Numbered from the stretch's first letter, positions 9,805-22,008 are shown. The stretch: 64,000 bases of DNA from Pyrenochaeta sp. MPI-SDFR-AT-0127 (GCA_020747015.1 JAGTJM010000074.1:62001-126000); one strand, 5' to 3'. Notes: generated by a model not told the origin, from the letters alone. Numbers and translations: made by a program.

Positions 9805-12281
9805 CTAGTATCTTACAACCCTGGGACCGGCTCTCCGACTTGGACTATCCGCCCACGACTTTGTAAATCCATCTTCATCATCGTCTTGATCTACGTCTCC
9901 CAGATCAATGCCAGTTACCTCACCATCGCCATCCTCGTCCTCATCGTAGCCATCTCCATCATCGTCGATCCCAACTTGTGGCGGTGAAAATACCGGGCTG
10001 GTTGCAATGAGCGGTCTGCTCTTGAAGATACGGTCGTAGTCTACTTGATCTGAAAATAATTCTTCCTTAGGAGTGCGCTCAATGCTTCTAGATTCTTCAA
10101 TCTTCTCGAAGCTCTTCCGAGTACGAGGTGTATCGAATTGATTTACCGGGAACAGACTTTGCCGACTCTTCCTCTTTTCTTTCTTTTCCTTTGCCGCCAT
10201 TGAAACTCGTGGCTTCTTTTGCATCGCAACCATGCTGAGGCGGGTACGTTCAAGGAGCGATGCTTGTTGGTTGATTTCCTCCTCGCTAGGAAGGGCTGGG
10301 GGTTCTATTTGGGGCAAAGGGAGATCAGGTGACTCGGGGACTGGCTCGAACGAGTTTGTACGTGCCATAGTCATGCGTGTGCGCTCGATGAGTGAAAGCG
10401 ACATCCGTGGTTGTGGCTTCTTGGCTGGCGAGGGTGTTGCATTGCCAATGGAAATGATTATTTGCTCAGCAAGGGCTTCCTCAGGGTTGAGTTCGGGTGG
10501 GTTGAGTATGGAGATTGGAGGTTCAGACGCATAAACCGATGATTGCTGTGGTGAGTTTGGAAATGATGACTGTTCTAGTTGTGGAGACTGCCCTGCGTTT
10601 GGTGGTGAAGGGGATGCTTCAACAACAGGATCAGAGGTCGGCGGCGTGAGTTCGGGTTCTGGTCTGGATATTCGCTCACGTTCGGTCGAAGCGTTCATAA
10701 CATAAGACGTTGGCACCACGCTACGGAAGGATGACGGTTGCCCGATCAATGTTGCCTCAGAATCGGTTGGCGTTGCGGCTGAAATGTATCGCGGCCGTGG
10801 AAGGGTGGGAACTTGCTCCAAGGATTGCTTTTTGGTATAAAGTTGCGGCTTAGTAGTCCTTCCTGGACTTACAGGTGGTTTGGATATCGACTCGGATCTC
10901 GTATTCTTTCTACTTCGAACTGGCGAGCGAGGTGCAGCAGATGAAGATCTCCGCCGTCGCGACAGAGAAGTGGATGTGTGGCTTGGTTTTGTTTTGGCCA
11001 CATGTACAAGGTCAGCCTCCATGTCAGCCAAAACTTCCTGGTACTCAGTACGCAGAGTGGGCCGGCATATTAACGCTGGATCAAGATTCTGCTTTGAAGT
11101 TGAAAGCTGATACTGCAAATGACTGTCGAACTTGAAGTCCTTGACTGTCGTGGAGGCTTTTGCAACCCTCTCCTCAGCATTCGATATGTCTTTCCGCAGC
11201 TCCTCGCTGAAAGCCTTCCATTTCTGCAACCTCTGCTGCTGCTCGGTTACTCTCTCCTGCAGATTCTCTAACAATCCAGTCTCAGTCCTAGCATCTTCCA
11301 TCTTTCTCCCTGTTTCCACCATGTACCAGACCTTGTCAAATCGACTATTCAAGAAAGCATCTTCTGCTTGGATATCGTCGCCATGCAGCATGATATCAAG
11401 CCACTTTTGATTGCCTACCCAATTGTCTTTGAGCTGCTTTTTAACGGCTTCCGCTTCTTTCTGGGGTACTGCAGGTCGCTTGGCTCGAGGCGTATCTTTG
11501 CATTTGCGTATCCGGTCATTGATATCTTCAGCTTTGGTGCCTAGTAACCTCTCGAATTCCAGAAACCTTCTCCTCTTCTCTTCCTTCCGCTTGAGCACAT
11601 TGACTAGCGCAGTCTTGTGCGCAATAGCCAGTGGCAGAAGAGAGTGTTGCTTCTCGACTGAAAGTATGGATGCAGTCGCCAGCTGTCGAGCGACCGCCGT
11701 GCTGCCCCTTTTTCTGTCCCGTGCCGTAAGAACCTTCTTTAGCACCGCTGTGGAGAACAACGCAAGTATTTCATAGAATTTCTCGCCCTTGCATTCGTCC
11801 AGCATAGTCTTCCGCAAAACAGACTCGCGTCCCAAAACGCCGTTCTTCTTCAGTTCGTTCAGGCATCGGTAGAGCGCGGCGCGGAGGTTCAATGATTGGA
11901 GTGGTTCGAGCGGCGGGAAGAAAGGTTGAAGTTTCTGGATGTCAATCAGCCGCATCCCTACAGCTGCAGCTCGGATAGCCATACCTGTGCCGTCTCATTC
12001 GCATCCCAAATCTCGAACAAGCGGAAGAGCGCCCACTCTGTCCCGCTTATTCTCTGCTTTTGGTCCGCATTCTTTGCCGAGAATGTTTGTACTGTAATCT
12101 CTGCCCAATCTGTCCGCAAGTCCAAGTCAAGCAGTGACAGATTCGTCACAAAGAGTCTGATATCCGACGCAGGGATTGGGTTTAACGTTTGCGTCTTGGT
12201 GTTTGTTTTGACTGATAATGTGCGTGTGATGCCGTGACTTGTTGTCGTTGTGGCGGAAGACTGTGAGGGTGGACGTGACAT
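9805..12281 (-). CDS. HAUS augmin-like complex subunit 6
   Basis: Subunit of augmin, which recruits gamma-tubulin to existing spindle microtubules. Exons 12281-11985 and 11934-9805 join in phase to about 808 residues; the 50-nt intron has a GTATGG donor and a CATCCAG acceptor. The conserved HAUS6 N-terminal domain covers about residues 30-260: ALFRLFEIWD, then across the splice KLQPFFPPLEPLQSLNL, LYRCLNELKKNGVLGR and TMLDECKGEKFYEIL. Coiled coil follows (KRKEEKRRRFLEFERLL, LLENLQERVTEQQQRLQKW). The rest is disordered, rich in Ser, Pro and basic patches, and the tail is strongly acidic (runs of Asp and Glu near residues 755-790). Yeasts lack augmin, whereas Aspergillus-type fungi keep it. The family call rests on remembered motif similarity. 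It is divergent from the HD-domain gene. Confidence 0.85.
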
Positions 12282-12587
12282 CTCTGGGCTTGGATGTGAG
12301 ACATGCGCATATCCCAGTAGCTTAGCTGAGAGGACTAGAAGGCCGCAATTGGTCTTCGATATGCGTGGGTGGTGTTGCGGTGAAACCATGTGATGCATTG
12401 TTTGCCAAGCCGGATCTATCGATAAGACCGGTCGCGCTTTCCTGACCCTGGTTTGATACCCGTCACTGTTTTCCCACTTCTTGTCACTGGCCAAACATTT
12501 CCGCTTCACAACAAAACACGCCCACACGCGGCTATAAAGAACGTGACTCTTAGCACACCAGGTATCGCCCTTAGTGATCTATAAATC
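12282..12587. promoter_or_regulatory. divergent promoter of HAUS6 and the HD-domain gene
   Basis: 306 bp lie between the two start codons. A TATAAA match occurs at 12533-12538, 50 bp upstream of the HD-gene ATG, in a suitable position for that gene. No matching element is clear for HAUS6. Confidence 0.5.
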
Positions 12588-13453
12588 ATGGCAGTCGACG
12601 AAGCAACACAAACCAACGGCGTCCCAGACCCCACCGCGGGGAAGTTGAACGGGAAAGATGCAGAGAAGAGTAGTTGGACAGTCGACAGTGGTATGTCATG
12701 AAAGCAACGGCGCATCATTGCGTATGCTATACCCCTTCTTTCCCCAGTTTCTCAGCAACCTCTCTTGACTTCTACTGACCCGCCATCGCAGTACTCTCAG
12801 ATATAACACCCCGTTACGCTGAAAACACAGACTCCCCAGTGCCCTTCTTCCACCTGCTCGAGCGCCTGAAGACCACCAAACGTGCAGGATGGCTCCGATT
12901 TGGAATCACCTCTCCTGAATCCATCTCCGACCACATGTACCGTATGAGCATCCTCACCATGATGGCTCCTTCGTCCATATCCTCCAAGTTGGATATACTG
13001 AAATGCTGTCGCATGGCGTTAATCCACGACATGGCTGAGAGTCTGGTGGGAGACATTACACCTGTGGATCCCGTTTCCAAGGAAGAGAAGAACCGCCGCG
13101 AATCAGAGACCATGGATTACATTTGCACGAACCTCCTGGGTAAATTCAACGGCGGGCTGAACGGGACTGAGATCAGACAGATATGGCAGGAGTACGAAGA
13201 TAGCAACACACCCGAGTCTCATTTTGTGCACGATATCGACAAGATTGAGCTTCTGCTGCAGATGCTTGAATATGAGCGGAGCCATAAATGCGAGACTGAT
13301 CTGGGAGAGTTCACATGGGTTGCAAAGAAGATCCAGAGTAAGGAAGTCAAGGAATGGGCTGAGCATGTATTCAGAGAAAGACAGGAGTTATGGAAACAAG
13401 CTGGGAAGACTCCGAGATGGGAGGCGAATACAGAGCCAAAGATTGAGCAATGA
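12588..13453 (+). CDS. HD-domain 5'-deoxynucleotidase, HDDC2/YfbR family
   Basis: A predicted metal-dependent phosphohydrolase that removes phosphate from deoxynucleoside 5'-monophosphates in the HDDC2/YfbR family (yeast homologues YBR242W and YGL101W). Exons 12588-12690 and 12792-13453 join in phase to about 254 residues. The metal-binding HD signature is visible: His82 (ESISDHMYRMS), His113-Asp114 (MALIHDMAESLVGDITP), and a later HDIDKIELLLQMLEYE segment supplying the distal Asp. The first 35 residues are a polar tail that carries the intron. The segment PFFHLLERLKTTKRAGWLRF is typical of the family. Soluble, probably cytosolic, with no targeting signal seen. Length is slightly above that of bacterial YfbR because of the N-terminal tail. 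Confidence 0.92.
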
Positions 13454-13822
13454 GCAGGTTCGAAGAGTTTGAATGGTAAGAGAGCTTCTTCAGGGGTTGA
13501 TGTGTTATGACTGGGTTTTATAACGACTTTCCGAGCCTGGCGTTTGGTATGTGGCTTACAAGAGCAACTCCTAGATCTATATATACCTCAGCGTGCATAA
13601 TTACATACACTTCACTGGTTCTGGCTATTCAAGTCTCATCACACTGGCTTTGCCCTCTTGATCTCCTTCAACGAGAGTGCGCTCTTCCAAAGACTGTTAC
13701 ATTAAATTCTTGCATTCATAAGCTTCGTGATTCGCCCTTCACCGCCATTTGCACCAGGTCATAAGTGTATCTAGCCATCTGCTACGCCAAACAACATTGT
13801 CCAAGAAACCATGCGAGTTTCG
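13454..13822. other. 3' flanks of two convergent genes
   Basis: About 370 bp between the stop of the HD-domain gene and the stop of the next minus-strand gene. No gene or repeat is evident, only short open frames. Confidence 0.5.
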
Positions 13823-16174
13823 TCATGGACTACTCAGGCTAACCAATCTTCTCTTTTTCAACTCCTGTAGAGGTATATCAAAAACACCTACCTCCCAGTC
13901 TCCACTACCTCTTTGCACTCTCGGTCGCTCCATGCTACCTTCTTCACCGGCTTTCCACCTCATTCCATGGTCTCCACTATGGTCGGCATCCGTACCGCCA
14001 ATTGGCTTCCCCTTGGGTCCACTCGAGCTCTTGCCGTTGGACTTCCCGCGCCCATGCCAGTAGCACACGCCTTTGTACGGACCTCTGTAGATGGGGTGAA
14101 GTGGACATATCGGACTGTTGGGCAGATGCTCAGGAATTAACCATTCGAATCTCCTCTCCTCCTCTTCGTCTTCCTTGAGCGTTACGATCGTGAGTGCACG
14201 CTGATTAGCTGCATTATTATCATGATGGATGGCGAGCCAGCTATCCTGACCGAGGATTGGGTTCGGTGATTGTTCTGGAGTTTGTCCTTTGACTCTCAGA
14301 TGCCTACTTGGCCCTGCCATCAGTCTAGATGTGCCTGTGGTAGCAAAGTCCGCCGATGTGGGTGTTGACACATAAGGTGCACGCCCTTCAGGACCTTCGT
14401 CTTCGTCTTCGTTAGTATCAATACCCGTTGTCATGCTCATGAGTAATGCATCAGAGTCCCAGAAACCGCCTGGACTTGTCTTTGGTTTCCTCATCGGTGT
14501 ACCTGGACCGTGAACGTCGAAAAAGAAATTTGCTAATTTGCCTTTGACTTCTCCATGCGTATCAAAGATAGGCGGCGTGGGAACCCGGTGCACACCGGGT
14601 GGAACGAATGCTGGTGGGACAGGTATATGGACCAGAGGAGAGCTAACATGTAGGCCATGGCTAGAGGAATCTTGGCCAACCCAGGGTAAGTTGGAGTACA
14701 TCGGATGATGCGTATTGTTCTTCTCACCAGCTTTATCCGGGATCCTGCTGGAGCGTTTAAAGAGGTTGATTGAAAAGCGACGATTAGGAGATTCTGGCGT
14801 CAAGAGTGCTTCATCGCTAGACGCTTTAAAACGCCAGCGGCGAGAACGAGTGGCATTGGTGTTGTGACTGAGTTGCTGCAGCTCCACTGAAGTCTGGTTC
14901 AGATGGTCCTGGAGGGCTTGCGAGTCGGTTGGCGACTGAGTGTCGTCAAGTGATTGGCCTACAGTAGATTCACTCGTACCACTCCGGCCACTTCGACTTC
15001 TCTTGAACCGTGGACGAGCCTTATAGCAACGATCGCGAACTTTGGGAGTAGGACGCCCATTCTTCGGCGATTGAGACGAGAACGCTTTATCCGTGACCCG
15101 ATCTTGGCTGGTAATGCCTGGGTTGGTCTCTCTAGCAAAATTATAGTCCATGGAAATCTCTTCCATAATGGGTGCAGATTTTGGTGACCTGTGAAGCTCC
15201 CATGCCGGTTCACTGCGGACCCATGGCGTTTGGGGGCTTCTCGGCCGAGAGGGGGTTATCATGAAACTATTCAACGCAATCGCGGGTGATCGTCCTCGGT
15301 TTGGAAGATTGTATATTTCAGCAGGCATCGAAATGTCGAGTTTCACTTTCCTCCGGTCCCTGAGGCTGCCTTTAGCTGCTGATTGTGTGGCCAAGGCGTC
15401 AATTTTATGCCGGCTCGATGGTTGGTCGGTCACAGCAGAAGGCTTTGGGCTATTCAAAATAGCGCCCCTTGATTTCATAGCCGACGGCAGTGAGTGAGAT
15501 GACTTGTGGTTCTTCCTACATTCTTTCACGGATCCTACAACCTGGGAGCCTCGCTTTTCGAGCTCATGTTTGCTAGTCACTGCCGGCTCAGGTGGGACAA
15601 ACATCCGCATATCAGGAATACGTCTTGCCAGACCTTTTGCGAAAGCGGCAATAGAAGATCGCCTCGTCGATGGAGACTCGCTCAAAGTTGAAGAAGTGGA
15701 TAGCTGTGCATTAGAGGGCTGAGATTCGTTGGTATTGGCATGTTGAAGCTTGATTTCATGAACGCTGTCCACGTCCATGTTGGTCGCCCTGCGTATGATT
15801 TCCTGAAGAGATGGCGGTGGAATTGATCCAAGTCGCTCTGGCGGTAGCGGATCACGAGTATGTGTTCTCTGATGTTCCTTAACTCCGTCTTCCGGGGTAG
15901 GTCGCACGTCCCAAGTGAAGCCTTCACGCCTGCTTTCATGGCGTGGAGTCAGAGAGTGATCTTCCGCTGGGACTTGAGATATATATGGACCATTGGCGTG
16001 TTCCTGGAGCGAATTATAGTGTTTAGTAATAGTCGTTCTTGGATTGAGACTAAGCATGTGATCATGGTTGTTATTCACGAAGGATTTGCTGGCTTTGGAT
16101 GGGGCTGAAGCGAATCCAGAGCGCCCAGTGTCTGTATCAACCGAGTTTGCACGGGATAAGACGTCTGATGGCAT
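13823..16174 (-). CDS. large disordered hypothetical protein
   Basis: I do not recognise this gene. The single long frame from the ATG at 16174 encodes about 783 residues with no known domain. It is rich in Ser, Pro and Arg, with many basic-Ser-Pro patches suggestive of phosphorylation or a scaffold role. The C-terminal third has the most structured-looking segments: GKLANFFFDVHGPGTPMRK, PGGFWDSDALLMSMTTGID, and a short His/Cys-containing block (CPLHPIYRGPYKGVCYWHGR) that is not a standard zinc finger. Codon coherence over 2.3 kb in a gene-dense region makes it a real gene. The N-terminus is uncertain: an 83-codon open frame from the ATG at 16455 can be spliced onto it in phase through a GTGAGT donor at 16205, giving about 863 residues (41-nt intron) or 852 (74-nt intron). 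Confidence 0.75.
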   Translation of the reverse strand: MPSDVLSRANSVDTDTGRSGFASAPSKASKSFVNNNHDHMLSLNPRTTITKHYNSLQEHANGPYISQVPAEDHSLTPRHESRREGFTWDVRPTPEDGVKEHQRTHTRDPLPPERLGSIPPPSLQEIIRRATNMDVDSVHEIKLQHANTNESQPSNAQLSTSSTLSESPSTRRSSIAAFAKGLARRIPDMRMFVPPEPAVTSKHELEKRGSQVVGSVKECRKNHKSSHSLPSAMKSRGAILNSPKPSAVTDQPSSRHKIDALATQSAAKGSLRDRRKVKLDISMPAEIYNLPNRGRSPAIALNSFMITPSRPRSPQTPWVRSEPAWELHRSPKSAPIMEEISMDYNFARETNPGITSQDRVTDKAFSSQSPKNGRPTPKVRDRCYKARPRFKRSRSGRSGTSESTVGQSLDDTQSPTDSQALQDHLNQTSVELQQLSHNTNATRSRRWRFKASSDEALLTPESPNRRFSINLFKRSSRIPDKAGEKNNTHHPMYSNLPWVGQDSSSHGLHVSSPLVHIPVPPAFVPPGVHRVPTPPIFDTHGEVKGKLANFFFDVHGPGTPMRKPKTSPGGFWDSDALLMSMTTGIDTNEDEDEGPEGRAPYVSTPTSADFATTGTSRLMAGPSRHLRVKGQTPEQSPNPILGQDSWLAIHHDNNAANQRALTIVTLKEDEEEERRFEWLIPEHLPNSPICPLHPIYRGPYKGVCYWHGRGKSNGKSSSGPKGKPIGGTDADHSGDHGMRWKAGEEGSMERPRVQRGSGDWEVGVFDIPLQELKKRRLVSLSSP

Positions 16175-16610
16175 GGGCGAGCAGGTCCAGGTGAGTGGCA
16201 CTCACACCAGGTCGTTTCTGCATGAAGGTCAGCCAGTGGGAGGGGGGATAGCTTCTTAGGTATGTAGTATTGATAAGTGTGGCGAATTGGTTCACTGAGA
16301 ATGTAGGGATCGAGCCATGCAGAGGATGTTGTGGTAATGTTGTGGTTGAAAATGTCGACGAGGAGGCTTCTACCTTCGCTGTCCCAATCGGGAAGGAGAT
16401 TTAGGCGACAAGAGATCTTGACGGAGAAGCGACCAGTAATGCCACAGATGCGCATACCCAACTTCCAAATCCGACCTTAGAGCCGTAAACAAAGACTCCA
16501 CCAACACCGTCCCATGCACCGCTTGCGGATACCATCCGAACCTATAGCCAATCCAATGTACATCAAGTAATCCAGCCTACGCCTCATGATACACGCTCAA
16601 CGCCGCTCCA

Positions 16611-19600
16611 TCATTTGTCTGATCCAGAGGTCGCTTGGACGACACTCGTGCCATCAACGAATCGTGTGCGGAATATTCGATTCGCATTTTGAAACATGCC
16701 ATCCTTCAAACTGACAACGATGAATTGCGAGCCCTTGAATCTGGTCTTGAACAGACGACCAATGTTTTGCGTATGCGACAAATCAAGCGCCGCATCAACT
16801 TCGTCCAAAATATACATGGGTGCGGGCTTAAATTGGAGCAGTGCCATGATGAGCGAGAGAGCAATCAAGGACCTACTTTATGTTAGGAGACTAGATTGGA
16901 AACAAGACGAATTAAACACACCTTTGGCCACCGCTCAGCTCCGTCAGCGACTGTTTCCATACCTTACCTAGCATGACCCTGACCTCCAGGCCGTCCGAGA
17001 TCGTCTTGCCCTCGGGTGGGTCAAGCTTTGCAAAACTGCCAGGTAGAAGCTCGTTGAAAATCTGCCCAAAGTCGCGGTTGACAGTGGTCCAAGTTTTGTG
17101 CAGAGCCTCCTTCTTGTACTCATCAAGCTTGACGATGGTTTCTTCGATCTTCGATTTGTCTTTGACGACAGTTGACATGTTCTTCTTAAGACTAGCTTCT
17201 TTCTTTTCGACGTTATCAATCATAGCCATTACCTTGGGGTTGATTTTATTCTTTTTCTGCTGGAAATGCTCCTCCAAGGCCTTCCGCTTTGTCTTACAGT
17301 CTGTCATGTTGACGCCCTTGAAGTCATAGACTGTACCAGCACGTCCGAAGAGCTCAGAGTCGGCAGCAATGAAGTCGTATTCTTTCTCCAGTGATTTAAC
17401 ATGGCCTGCTGCACCCTCTTGCTCTTTGTGAAATCTTTCAATTTCATGGCCGAGCTTCTGTTGTTCGAGACTGCCTTCTGTTATCGATGAATTCTTCGAC
17501 CGTATCGCATCCTCTAGCGAGCGGAGCTCCTCATCAAATCCGGTCAACTTCGCCTGCTCGTCGCTCAAGTGGGCTTGAGCCACATCATGTGCGCCCTGTC
17601 AATGTTAGTATTGAACAGATATTGGATCTGCGATTCTTACCTTCACTCGGCCTTGCTCCGCTAAAAGCTCATTGAGCTCCTCTTGCTGTGACTTTAACGT
17701 TGTTTGGACTTCCTCAAGCTGTTCTTGTGCGGCCGCAAGATCACTACCACATTGCTCAGAGTCGATCATGGCTTCTCGCATCGCCGATTGTAGGGGCTTG
17801 ATTGTCGCACTGTTCTTGCTTAAAGCCTTCTTTAGTTTCTCGAGTGATGATTGTAACTCCGCCAATTTGCTGCCTTTGTTATTATTGAATTCACTCATAT
17901 CGCGCTCAATGCGCTTGGCATCTTTGTTTGCTTCATCTTGTCGCACTTTTGCGAGTTTGATGTCCTCCTTTAGCTGAGCTATGGTCCGCTTCATCTCCTC
18001 AACAGCTTGGATAATCTGTGCTTATGATTAGAATAATTCCTAGCAAAGTCGAAACAACTCACTGATGAAGACGAATTGCCACCAATCTGTTCCTCTGTAA
18101 GCTTAATCTCATGCTTCTTGAGGTCAAGCTCCTGCTTGGTCTTGCGTGAAGCATCCAGCTTCTTCTTCTCTTTAGCCATAGTGGCTTGAAGGTTACCAAG
18201 TTGCGCTTCCTGAGACTTCAGCTCCGTGGTTAATTCGTTGAGTTTTTGTAGGGTAATAAGAACCCCACTAGATTGAGGCGCACTGCCACCAGACAATACA
18301 CCTGCCGGGTCATATGTGTCGCCCTGAAGGGTGACACTTTTCATCCTGACTGCAGGATCGAAAGTCACTCGCTTCGCGGTCTCGGCGTCCTCGCAGACCA
18401 GAGTCGAGCCAAACACGTACTCCATGGCTGCCGTGACCTCATTATCGTACCCAACAAGGGAAAGCGCTAGATCCACCTTGCCGGGAGCGATCCTCTGTGC
18501 AGCACCAATCTTCTCCGCGGACGCCTTGAAAGCGGCAATCTTGTTGAGTGGAATAATGGTGACTCGCTTCTTGAGTCTGCCATGCTCGAGAAGCTGCTTG
18601 CCAGTAGCTGCCGAGTCTACGACAACGTTGTACAGCCGACCTCCAGCACAGATTTCTAGGGCGGTCCCTGCACGTGTGTGCTCTTTCTCTAAAGTAAAGA
18701 GCTGAGCAACAAGGCCCTTGACGCGGGATCCATCGAAATTTGGTGATGGATCGTTGTAGCTGAAATCGATGTTGGCAACCTGTCGCCGCAGTCCGTCCGC
18801 TTGTTGCTTCAACTCTCTGATACGTGCTTGAAGATGTGACTCCTGTTGATACATGTCGGCTTCCTTACCCTCGTCGAAGCCTAGCTTCGTGAGTTCATTT
18901 TCAAGTTTCTGAGCTTGCGTCTTCAATGCCTCCAGGTCTTTGAGTAGGCCAGAATTCTGTTCCTTTGCCTTCTTTGCTTTGGGTTCGTCTTCCTTGATCT
19001 GTTTTTCGAGATGAGAGATCTTGAGCTTGTTTTGCTCTTGTTCAGTTGTTGCTGCGCTCGCTCGATTCCTGGCATCCTGTAGCTGGCCTTGGTAGCCACT
19101 TTCTTGACCTTCTTTAGATGCTACACCAGTCTGAAGAGTTTGCAGGAGTTCCTCCTTTTTGTCAACTTCTTCTGTCTGTTTTGCTAGTTCGTCGTGGGCG
19201 GTCTTGTACTTTTCCTGTAATTTCTCGTATGCTTTCTTTTTCTCTTGTAGTTGCTTCTCCAGCTCCTTGACGCTCTTTTCAACGCCCTTCTTTCGATCGA
19301 CTTCCTCGGCCATGCTAGTGTTCTTGAGATCGAGTACAGTCGACAAGCGCACAATTTCGTGCGAGTGTGTCTTGACTTCCTCCTCAAGCGCTTGAAATTT
19401 GCCACCTTTACGAAGTTCCTTTTCCCGCGTGGCCCTGACCTTTTTGATGTCTTCTTGCAGATGTTCAATCTGTTGTTTCATGCGCACTGCAGATTCCTCT
19501 AAGTCTTTAGCCCTTTGCTTCTTTGTCTCGAGATCGTCTGCGGACTGCTGTAGCCTCTCGGTGTATCGTATGTAGTCATGTGCAACAACAAGCTTGGTGA

Positions 19601-20439
19601 GTCGCTCGAGCTCGCTCTGCGTTTGCTGGAACTCAAGGAACGCGCGCTTTTCTTGCCGTAGCTTCTCCAGCTTAGGGTCAATTTCGTCCCGGAGCAGCTC
19701 AGCAATTTCCTGCACCTTCATCTCCTTCTTAGCCATGGTCTTGTAAGCCTTGTCTCGTCTGTCCTCGAACATGCGCGTTCCTGCGGCCTCTTCAAGCATT
19801 GCCAATATCTCCTTGGCCTTCATGTTCAACACTTGCATGACTTTTCCTTGCGCGATCATGAAGTTCGGGTTGTTGATGTTGAGCTGCACAGACTGAAACA
19901 AGTTTTGAATACTCTGCTGTTGGGCTCGGTGCCCATTGATAAGGTATTTGCTTGCACCGCCCAAGACGATCTGTCTCGTAACTGAAATTTGGGCATGTTC
20001 CTCGAAGCCGACGGGGCTCTTTGATTTATCGCGATTGTCGAATACAATGGTAACACTCGCTTTCGTGACGCCAGCTTGACCACGCTTGTAGATCAGGTCC
20101 TAGAGCCATTGTCAGCGATCGTTGTGAACCCTGCCTCCAGCTTCACACACCTGCAAGTTCTGCGCTCGCACAACGCTCAAGTTGTTGATACCCAGCACGA
20201 AACATATTGAATCGAGAATATTAGACTTTCCCGATCCGTTGAGTCCCGTAATCGAGTTGAAGCTCTCGTCCCTGCGCGGTGTGAGCGGTGGTGGTCCTTG
20301 TCAGAATGGAAAGGTAAACAAACCAGCCTGAAATGACTGTGCGGACAGCGTACGACTTGTAGCCCTGTAACAATGTTAGACAATGTCGCACATCCTCAGG
20401 AGTCTTACATACATCTATAACAAGTTCTATGATCCTCAT
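16611..20439 (-). CDS. SMC2: SMC2 (Cut14), condensin ATPase subunit
   Basis: Core ATPase of condensin, pairing with SMC4 to compact and segregate mitotic chromosomes. Seven coding exons in phase: 20439-20413, 20364-20324, 20271-20151, 20099-18063, 18015-17641, 17595-16922 and 16872-16611, about 1178 residues, the normal SMC2 length. Walker A is at 32-39 (GLNGSGKS), after the family start MRIIELVID. Long coiled coil flanks a hinge at about 520-660 (GSRVKGLVAQLFTLE, LYNVVVDSAATGKQLL). The ABC signature LSGGQRSLIALSL spans the last splice at Arg1092, and Walker B is at about 1111-1116 (MYILDEVDAALD). The first three introns lie within the first 190 coding bases, a 5'-biased pattern. The neighbour upstream on the same strand is unrelated, so no functional linkage is implied. 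Confidence 0.96.
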
Positions 20440-20721
20440 GGTGGCTGCATGTGCTGCGCTTGTTCACTTGCTGTGTTTGTTTTGGTGTTGTTGGGGTATT
20501 CGGCTGCAACTGCCCAAATTCGCGCTAGCATTATTCACACGTGACTGCGCGACTCAACCCCGCATCGTCTGCCCTGCATTTTGCATTGTGGAACTAATTC
20601 AATTACTGGGAGCGATATTAAGTATTCTTATGACGGTCGTTATTTGATTGGGTATTGTGTTACATCAAGGACAGAATGCTGAGACTTTCGCTCGCTAACA
20701 AAATGAAAACATGGCTGTGAA

Positions 20722-22008
20722 CTACCTCGCTTGAGCCAGGCAATGCTCCGGTTGAGCCTCATCAGGCTCGCTCGTTTCCGTATACGCGGTCCTCGTACAG
20801 CTGGTCCGAGCCGACCGTACTGCTTCCATACTCATCTTGTTCTTTAATTGTGCTTTTGATTGAGCGTCCTCGTGCGAACTGTTACTCTCGAGTCGCGACA
20901 TGCTGAACACCGAATCTTTCTGGATATTCTCCATACTAGTCCCGAGTTTACTGTCATCTATCACGGTGTCCTGATCCATATTTTTGGAGAAGCCGAAGTG
21001 AAAGTTCCCTGTACTGCGCGAGGTTCTGGACCCAAACTTGCTCATGTGTGGAGTTTGAGTAGCGGTGTGTCTATCTTCGTAGTACGCTGGCGTCCTTTCC
21101 GCAGCAAAGGATGGGAACAGATACCGGAAGAGGCACTTCGTAGCTGGAGCGCATGCAGTTATGATGTGCACGCTGGGCTCTACGATGCTGATGCCTATGC
21201 CGATATCCCAAGTTCGGTCCTTGTTTGTTGGAGCGAATCGATAGTAGTAGACAATGAAGCGACCAACAGATACTCCTGTAGCTACCCAGCCCAAGCTCAT
21301 AACGATAACGACGAGCACCTTTGTGCGAACAGACATCTGGAGGTTCCAGACCATAATTGAGGGAATCGGAATGATTATCAGGTCCATGAAGATACTCAAA
21401 GCACAACTTGCGAGCACAAACGTGCGAGAGTCAATGCAAGTTCCGCCTCTGACGATGGCACCATCTTCACCAATGGAGTCCATTGCAGGTTTCATCCATG
21501 TGTAGCGCACAGGGTTGCACTGTAAGATATTGCCGAGAGTGGTAGCAACAGAGTAGAGGATATTGAGCCAAAAGACAATGTGTAACGAGTACCGGATTCG
21601 ACGACGATGGTCCTTCATTCGGAAGAGGAACATGATGATGGATGCGCGAATAGAGCCCATCATTGGATGATAGAGCATTTGAATAGCAAAACTCCATTGC
21701 ATCACGACAATTTGCTGGTGAACTGTTTTCTTGGGCAAATCGTATACGTGATAGCCGGTGCCAGAGAGTAGTATATCTTTGAACAATTAGGCTCTCATTT
21801 CGAGTTGCGGGGCTACTTTTGACTTACATTTCCAGACTATGCCTGTGTCTCCAATAAGGATAGCCATGGAGAATATAATGATATAGTCATCCCAGCCAAA
21901 GTTCCGTCCAAGATACCGTGAGTACAATCTGGATGCTACGAAGATAAACGAAACGACCGTGAAGACACAGATCATAGCAAGGACTCCATCTTGCCGGCTT
22001 TCAACCAT
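20722..22008 (-). CDS. PTH11-like rhodopsin-fold membrane protein
   Basis: Fungal seven-helix membrane protein of the rhodopsin-domain family that includes PTH11-like receptors; signalling or surface sensing is possible but unproven. Exons 22008-21828 and 21776-20722 join in phase to about 411 residues (intron 21827-21777, donor GTAAGT). Helices are visible at about 8-30, 36-58 (FGWDDYIIIFSMAILIG), 85-110, 120-150, 165-195, 205-230 and 240-265. The last ends in VEPSVHIITACAPATKCLFR, a typical family ending. A polar cytoplasmic tail of about 120 residues, Ser/Thr-rich, follows. I chose the ATG at 22008 because helix 1 starts seven residues later, as in relatives; an upstream in-frame codon would add 33 residues. 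There is no CFEM domain, so it belongs to the CFEM-less class. Confidence 0.85.
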
